Origin: Capitella teleta
Lineage: Eukaryota; Annelida; Polychaeta; Capitellidae
DNA length: 64,000 bases
Assembly: GCA_000328365.1 (NCBI GenBank)
Contig: KB299519.1
Location: forward strand, 201,863-265,862
Direction: 5' to 3'
Shown in pieces: positions 58,021 through 64,000 of the stretch. The first letter of the stretch is position 1. Each line of letters begins with the position of its first letter. The notes under the pieces were generated by a model. The model was not told the DNA's origin. It worked only from the letters and a program-made list of their open reading frames with translations, and did not search any database. Made by a program: the position numbers and the translations under genes.

Positions 58021-58738
58021 CATTAAAGGGATGGGGAACTAAATTTTAAGTGATGTTCTATTGACTCATAGCACCAATTGATAGCATTCCGTGCCAAGAA
58101 CACCCTGCCTGGATGCAAGCGTAAGGAAATAATGCATTCCGAATATCGGGGTTAGCGTTGCGCCTATGGGAGAATGGCTTCCATTGCGAAGTATAGGAGG
58201 CAAACGTCAGCTGATGGCTTGGTTTGGCTGATGGCTGATTGGTTCCGTTCCCCTCGTGAAGCTATCGATTTCAGCCAATCAGAGCAGAGCATCTTCGCCA
58301 TAAAAGGACATCTTTGTTGTTTACGAAACGAAAGCGCATGCGTGGTGCACTCTGGCTGACCTTTTTACTGTTTCAGGATGAGAAACGTGGTAGGTGTCCT
58401 AGAAAATCGCTTGTTAAAATAAGAAAAATAGCGAAAAATATTTTTTGTTTGCGTCTGACTGGTGGCAAAATGATTATTCTATCTATTTCCGAAAAGAAAA
58501 TAAAAAAAAATATTCAGGGGTTTAGTCGCAGGACACGGTGATATGACGAGGCCCATTGTAAAAGATGGGGAACTCGGTGTTTCATCACAGCGACTGACGT
58601 CACGCCTAATTAGCATTATATCTCCCGCGAAATCGTTAGCGATGATATTCCTCGTGTGGGCCAGGCATAAGAATCATCTTTGGTGCATCAAATAACGACT
58701 CAAAGTCCATTTTCAACCAGTTCTCCCTCCCTTTAATG
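58021..58738 (+). mobile_element. MITE, full-length reference copy, about 718 bp
   Basis: Ends CATTAAAGGGATGGGGAACT and AGTTCTCCCTCCCTTTAATG are inverted repeats matching at 18 of 20 positions, each containing a TTAA that may be the duplicated target site (piggyBac-type). The interior has no transposase. Two related copies lie at about 14058-14695 (inverted) and 31607-32045 (truncated). The three are highly similar over their shared parts, so the family was active fairly recently. Confidence 0.85.
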
Positions 58739-58839
58739 AATGTTTAATATAATCGTTAATAGTTTTGTTGTTGTGAAAGAATGATTTTAGCCTCAGTCCA
58801 GATGGCCCCTCGGCATATTGTTTAGCGCGTGCATGCAAC

Positions 58840-59184
58840 TATATAACCAGCGCTTATAATCTGGCACGTGCGGCAATCCTTTTATCAGTAGAGAATTCAA
58901 TAATTAAAGTTTAGTTTTGGGAGAGAGCTGAGCTCCGGACGCAAAGCTCCGCGAGGCTTGGCAGTAGGCCTCTGCATGTGCGGGACTTCAGACGAGAGAC
59001 TTTTGTGTTAAGAAGTAAGTTTATATATTAAATTAATTATTATGTGCTATTTGTTATTTCCATTTTAAGTTTAATTTGGTGGGTCAATTCCTTTGTTTTC
59101 TGATTAATTTTCCATTGCAGTTGTTTCCTTTTAAATGTGTAGTACAGTAGTAATATTTGTTTCCACCCTGTTATCTTGAATAAA
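58840..59184 (+). other. TATA-like box, splice-donor-like site and poly(A) signal, origin unclear
   Basis: TATATAA at 58840-58846 is followed by a GC-richer 130-bp stretch with a strong donor-like AGAA|GTAAGT near 59014. An AATAAA lies at 59179-59184. This could be the first exon of an unseen non-coding transcript or a solo LTR relic. No matching second copy is present in the window, so I make no family call. Confidence 0.2.
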
Positions 59185-60047
59185 ACTTTTAAAGTATAAA
59201 TTTGTATCACTTGGGTACTCTTACATAAGTTTACACAGTAAACCGAAGATACCCCAAACCCGAACTCTAGATAATAATAATTAGTAATGAAAGTAGAGGT
59301 AAAACGTTAAACTTTTCAAGCTGACACCAATGTGCTTAAACCTAAATTACCATACGAAGAGTACTGCGGGTACAAACAGCGTTGGGTGGCCTAGGCAATT
59401 AAACCACTTTTTGATTCCACCTCGTTCAGTTAAACTTCACACAATCACAAATAATACCCCTGGGTGATTATCATTCAAAGCATTCGCTCACCTCACTCAG
59501 CAGGTCTCAGCGACAGGAATGACTTTGAGTATTTAAAATACACTTAAAGCGCGGCACACTTCAGTGAGCATGGTCACACTCAACCTATTTTGACATTTTT
59601 ATTTTGTTAGACAATATATCGTCTAATGATTTAGGGGCAAGTTAGTTACATGGAAATCATATAAACGTACGTCAGATGTCCTGAAGGTACGCCTCAGGTA
59701 TGAATCAACATGCACCCCGCCTACATCATATGTTTTAGCTATTATCCGGTTTTTGTAATAAATTCTTGTGAAGTCGGGGACTCGTGATTTATGAGTAACG
59801 GGTTTTGCTAACCCGATAGCATTATATAATTGGGTAATTCAATGATCAAGTGCTGAAATATAACTATTACCTCACCTGAGTATTTTTCACAATGTTACTT
59901 TGCGATGTAAATACGATCTGATTATATTCCGCATAGCATAACTCATTTAAAGGTTTCAACATCTAACTTTTCAGCTATACAAACTAACCCCGAAATTATT
60001 CAATCTACCCTTTCAAAATCGAAGCAAAATGTGCAATCTCCATTTTT

Positions 60048-63010
60048 TTAGAATGCTGTGTGGGACAATGAGGGTATTCAATATCAAAGTCAAAATGGTA
60101 TGTATGGAATTCGGTTGCAATCCTTCTCTGTACTTACTTTTCAAAGTACCAGCCCGTGGGTGACCATTACTTTTGTTGGCTACCAACTTCGCAGGTCCAT
60201 AATATACATTGTAGTTCAATTCAGATTGTGTATGCTTCTTTTGCGGTCCCGATAATCCCAATAGGTCCTTGGACACGTGAAGTACCCTAGGATTGGTGGC
60301 ATAGTGGGGGGCCATATGTGGACCAATAGGCACGCTGGCTAAGCTACCAGTCCTGTATGTTGGAGAACCAGGGTGTCGTAGATGTAGAGCAGCTGAAAAT
60401 TGAAAAAGTTAAAAAGCAATCCCCTCGGCCATAGTAAATGTTACCTGGATCAAACTGAGAGGACTTGATGATGGGTTGCGTGTATGCTCCATTTGGAGTA
60501 AACACAATAGAGTCTCGGTCAGTTTCAAGAAGAGCTGGATCTATACCAGTGTTGATGGTGCCACCATCGCCAATGATGCTGCCAGTTGACATATCATGGA
60601 GGATGCTGCCTCCGTGTATGACACTTGGTATGCCTTCTAGCTCATCTTCATCAAAGTCATCCACTCCTTTGCTCAGTTGATGAGCTTTTGGGACAAACAT
60701 GACCAGTAGGATCCACGTCGCAGTCGCCCACAACCCAAAAGCTAAACAAGGCTCGTGGTAGCCAGGGTCGTCCATGAGGAAGCCAAGCAGGAGCCACACC
60801 AACCAGATTGGGATTGAAACTCCAGATGCCAGACCTATGANAAGGCTTTCTCGGTGGTTGGTTTCCATCCGATGAGCCTTGATCGACAGAATTGTGCAGA
60901 TAACGATTAGAATCATAACATATATCAANNNNNNNNNNNNNNNNNNNNNNNNNNNNNNNNNNNNNNNNNNNNNNNNNNAGCCATTCAATGTCAACTGCAA
61001 CCTGCACTGCCCACGTAAAGAGGAACATCAAGAACTGGTATGTACCTTGGAGGCTTCCATACTTCTCAGATGAAAATATAATCATCAACTTGACAAGAAG
61101 GATAGAGAAACACATGGCGTAGGTGACACCAATGCCGAATCGGATGATAGCACAACTTGGTCCTGACGGTCTCTGGATGAAGGCATAGAGTGTGAGATAG
61201 CACAGAAAAATGGCAAACAGAAGAAGTTGACCTAGCCACATCGACTTCCAATGGGAGAAGATCTCAGTGCCAGAAAGCTTGTACAAGAAATACAACTCAA
61301 AGATGACGACAGCCATGATGCCAAGAGTTGTTAGAACGAGTAAGACAATCAGCCAAGGGTCGTCCCGGATTTCACTCTGTGCGGACGAATCCTGACCTTC
61401 CGATGAGGCATCGACAGTTGCAGTACTGAATCCAGGAGGAGTGACCTCCGTGAACATTATCTCACACATTTCACACAAATCCGAACGACATGACGGATTC
61501 AGTTGACTGATATCAGAGATTCGATTTCCATCAACGTCATATTCGTAGACATCGCTTCGAGACAGATGTACTTCGTCGTCCAGTTTATCATACGAACCAA
61601 CCTGGTTAAAAGAAATATTCGTTAGAATTGATCAAATGTTATCATACAAGAACATCTTACCTGAACATAGCCATGCTTGGCCATATTTCCATGAGGAGCT
61701 CTAAAGTTGTAAATGGCATATTTCCCAGAAATGGTTCCTCCAGTCGTCGAATTGAATCTTATCGGGTAATCTCCATTTGTTACCGCATTTCTAATCAGCC
61801 CTAGTTTGTTGGCGCTGTTGATAAACTGACTACACAGCCCATTGCTGCTGCACACACTTGCCCTTGCTGTTTCAATAGCGTTTAAGATTGTATCCACGGC
61901 AATGATGGTGTAGTTGGTGTAAATATCCAACTCAACACCTGTTAGGTTGGTTACTTGGAGATATGCCAAATATTCTGCCAACCATGGATCCTCACTACTG
62001 CTCTTCAAACCCTCAAGATGGTTATAAAAATATCCACTTCCACTTGCTGAATTCCCCAGCGTGACCGTCAATGCTCCTTCTGCAAATGTTTCGAAGCCTT
62101 CAACAACTTCCTTGTTTATTCCCCATGAGCTTGATCCAATCCAGATAAACTTGCCACGCATTTTCTTTCTGGATGAAGCCATGAGAATCTTACGGACAGA
62201 ATTTGGCTCTGCGTATAGCACAACAACGTTAGTGTCTTGATTATCGGCTAGGTTGTCTAGCAGGGAGTCCATCTGACTGTCTGATGCTGGGTTAGGAATG
62301 ACCAAACTTTGGGTAATGCAGATACTTTCCTTCTCAGCCAGTGTTTTAAACTGTGCTATCCCGTCTGAAGCATAACTGGTCGAAGTGCTCACCGTCTGTA
62401 CGTATTTCCAATCCATGTTTCTTACAATTCCAACGAGAGCAGTTGCCTCTTCAGATATTGCTGGCACAGTCCGGAAGAAATACTCTTCATTAATATTGCC
62501 AGACCCTGCACTTGCTGAATGTGAGATTGCCGTTTTCGTTAAACTTTCCAACACAGGAATAAAATCAGCGGCTTCTTCGTTTGTCGAAGGACCGACGTAG
62601 CCGAGGAGTCGATCGGGGTTTACTGGTACCGGAATGCCATAGCCCACTTGACAAGTCTCAATATTCAGCACATTCCGCGCAGCTCTCAACCCATTGCCAC
62701 AGGAATCAAAAGCGATAGCTCCAATGCTAATGCCCTTCAAAGCGTTGACATATCTGTCATTGAAGGTATCCACAGCCCACAAGAAAGCTTCCAAGTTCTG
62801 CACACCTCGTCCGTCAATGTCCCCACATGCTAAGCGGCTTGTACCTGGTTTATGCACGTCGAATATACCTCCGATGTAAATAAATTGGCTGTTGGTTTCA
62901 TCGGCAGGGCTGAAGGCGTAGCTTTTGATTGTAGCTTGACAGTTTGCTGGACACTGCTGACCCGTGACCGCACCAAAGGTCAGCAGGAAGAAAGTGAGGT
63001 ATGTTTCCAT
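60048..63010 (-). CDS. Class C G-protein-coupled receptor, mGluR-like ligand domain, no nine-Cys domain
   Basis: A seven-transmembrane receptor. Exons (minus): 63010-61661, 61601-60445 (with a 50-N gap), 60392-60138, 60055-60048. The ATG lies 7 nt after an acceptor (TTTTCGCAG at 63018), so a non-coding first exon lies upstream. METYLTFFLLTFGAVTG is the signal peptide. The ANF/Venus-flytrap domain (about 20-450) keeps mGluR features: HSASAGSG for the SxxS/T ligand loop, YFFRTVPA, and SYASDGIAQF. A short linker with only three Cys (CRSDLCEMC) replaces the nine-cysteine domain. TM1-4 lie before the gap (PWLIVLLVLTTLG to AVQVAVDIEW) and TM5-7 after it, ending in MFVPKAHQLSKG. The gap falls in extracellular loop 2 and the frame differs across it, as expected of a placeholder. 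The cytoplasmic tail is about 190 residues. The 3-codon last exon is the least certain part. Ligand unknown; bride-of-sevenless-like receptors are an alternative relation. Confidence 0.9.
60929..60978. other. Assembly gap, 50 N, inside the GPCR transmembrane exon
   Basis: Fifty N between TM4 and TM5 codons. The true missing sequence should restore one base of phase relative to 50. A lone N also sits at 60841. Confidence 0.99.
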
Positions 63011-63017
63011 GTCTGAC

Positions 63018-64000
63018 CTGCGAAAAGGGAGAATGATTTGAAAGACAGCTACAGTAATTATCGTACCCCTCCCCTGCTCCAAATCAATACCAATTATTCT
63101 ACGCACAACCCACTGAATCGAAGTACTTCATCCCTCGTCATCGATCAACATTCGACTGACATCAGGAAATGGGCAGATTTTAGCTCGTGGGTTATTTCTT
63201 TGTTGGTTTTCAACCACGGTGCCTGAAGGGCATTCAGACCGTCGGACAAGAATTCTAATTGCCTAATTGCCAAGAAACGGTCTATCAATGATTCTAACTG
63301 GGGAAAATGTCTCGATGGCAATTATTTTTTACTCCAGGTGTAAATTAATATACTCAATATGTATAATTTTACATCGAAAGTGTATATAATTTGTATGCTG
63401 AAGTTAGCTGGCAATACTTAGAACGAAATGTTTACTTACACAAGAGACATTTTACCAGTAAATGACGTCGGTAATGTCAAGTTATGCGCTGGGTTCCGCA
63501 AGGTGCATCTTTAAAAGGGAAAAAATACCGCTCATCATTAATTTTATGTATTTCTTTTTTACACTTGACAGGGTCAGTAAGAAAGAACGGCATGCAAGGA
63601 CAAAAGTTTGGAGGCGAAATAAGGACACGCAGGAGTCCCGAAGAGAACTACAAAAGATCTTTCATCTTCAAATCGGTCAAGAGGTCGTTTTTTTTTTCTC
63701 CTTTTTTTTCCCCCTTTTTTTCCCCCGGTTTTTATTCTCATTTTTGTCCATGAAACTTTTAACCTCTAGCATAATAAGGGGTCACCATGGTAACCGAGCT
63801 TTCTCATAATACATGGAGACTTCAGACAATGCATATCCTCTGCTCCACCCTCATTGGAACTGCCTGTTCATTTATTTTAATTCCAAGCAGCAAATGCATC
63901 ATTATGTCCGCGCTTAGTCATGCATTGCATTTAGAAGGTAAATAGGCAATCAATGACTGAAATAGCCATTACGAAAATGATTAGGGACCAAATTCAGTTA
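63018..64000. other. Upstream region and 5' intron of the GPCR gene
   Basis: No coding exon recognised. The intron upstream of the start codon begins at 63018; its donor and the first exon are not identified. An X-box-like palindrome GTCACCATGGTAAC (63781-63794) lies 0.77 kb upstream of the ATG. Confidence 0.45.
63781..63794. promoter_or_regulatory. RFX X-box-like palindrome upstream of the GPCR gene
   Basis: GTCACCATGGTAAC is close to the symmetric RFX site. RFX factors drive ciliary genes, so this may mark a promoter of a receptor used in ciliated cells. Evidence is a single short match. Confidence 0.35.

Larger units (their letters stand above)
54744..60047. other. Intergenic region between methyltransferase and GPCR genes
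   Basis: 5.3 kb with no recognised coding exon. It contains a Cys-rich frame at 54956-55168 of doubtful status, poly(A) tracts near 55472 and 56912, an RFX X-box-like palindrome at 56121-56134 and a MITE (58021-58738). Next to the MITE is a TATA-like and poly(A) pair (58840-59184). Confidence 0.55.

Overview
The window is a stretch of nuclear DNA from an invertebrate bilaterian animal. The evidence is spliced genes with GT-AG introns, T-box, SPEF1 and class C GPCR homologues, eukaryotic tRNA-Ser genes, TNF-receptor-like and C-type-lectin/collagen proteins, many AT-rich microsatellites and short interspersed repeats. The gene families suggest a deuterostome or lophotrochozoan; the species cannot be fixed from the sequence. 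Three runs of exactly 50 N are assembly gaps.

Layout. 1-7.5 kb: no recognised gene; (TAA)n arrays, a G-rich tract and a tRNA-derived SINE. 7.5-16.2 kb, minus strand: a seven-exon Tbx1/10 transcription factor gene, with two nearly identical tRNA-Ser(AGA) genes in opposite orientation in the introns either side of exon 2, and a MITE in intron 1. 16.2-26.3 kb: a 10 kb gene-poor region upstream of Tbx1/10, with a duplicated GC-box/CCAAT-box promoter module at its proximal end and a LINE fragment. 26.3-27.2 kb, plus: an intronless TMEM45 gene, convergent with DDX55 (minus, 14 exons, 27.3-30.5 kb); the two share a compact inverted poly(A) signal. 31.2-37.5 kb, plus: SPEF1, divergent from DDX55, with a tandemly duplicated second exon whose two copies look mutually exclusive. 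Inside its first intron, on the minus strand, is a small one-domain TNF-receptor-like gene of the BCMA/TACI type. 39.2-45.4 kb, minus: a large mosaic membrane protein (Ly6/uPAR domain, Cys-rich repeats, vWD, EGF, transmembrane). 46.9-49.9 kb, plus: a type I membrane C-type lectin with a collagen stalk and a chitin-binding domain. 51.4-54.7 kb, plus: a METTL24-like methyltransferase gene with another duplicated exon. 54.7-60 kb: intergenic, with a full-length MITE. 60.0-63.0 kb, minus: a class C GPCR with an mGluR-like ligand domain but no usual nine-cysteine linker.

The genes are not one pathway. They mix developmental control (Tbx1/10), ribosome assembly (DDX55), ciliary structure (SPEF1) and cell-surface recognition (TNFR-like, vWD protein, lectin, GPCR). 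Exon-intron structures were built by matching splice sites, reading phase and family similarity; every gene keeps phase across all junctions except one anomalous junction in the vWD gene and the gap in the GPCR gene. The strongest leads are the duplicated SPEF1 exon, the inverted collectin-like lectin, the nested BCMA-like receptor, and the opposed tRNA genes that could pair across Tbx1/10 exon 2.
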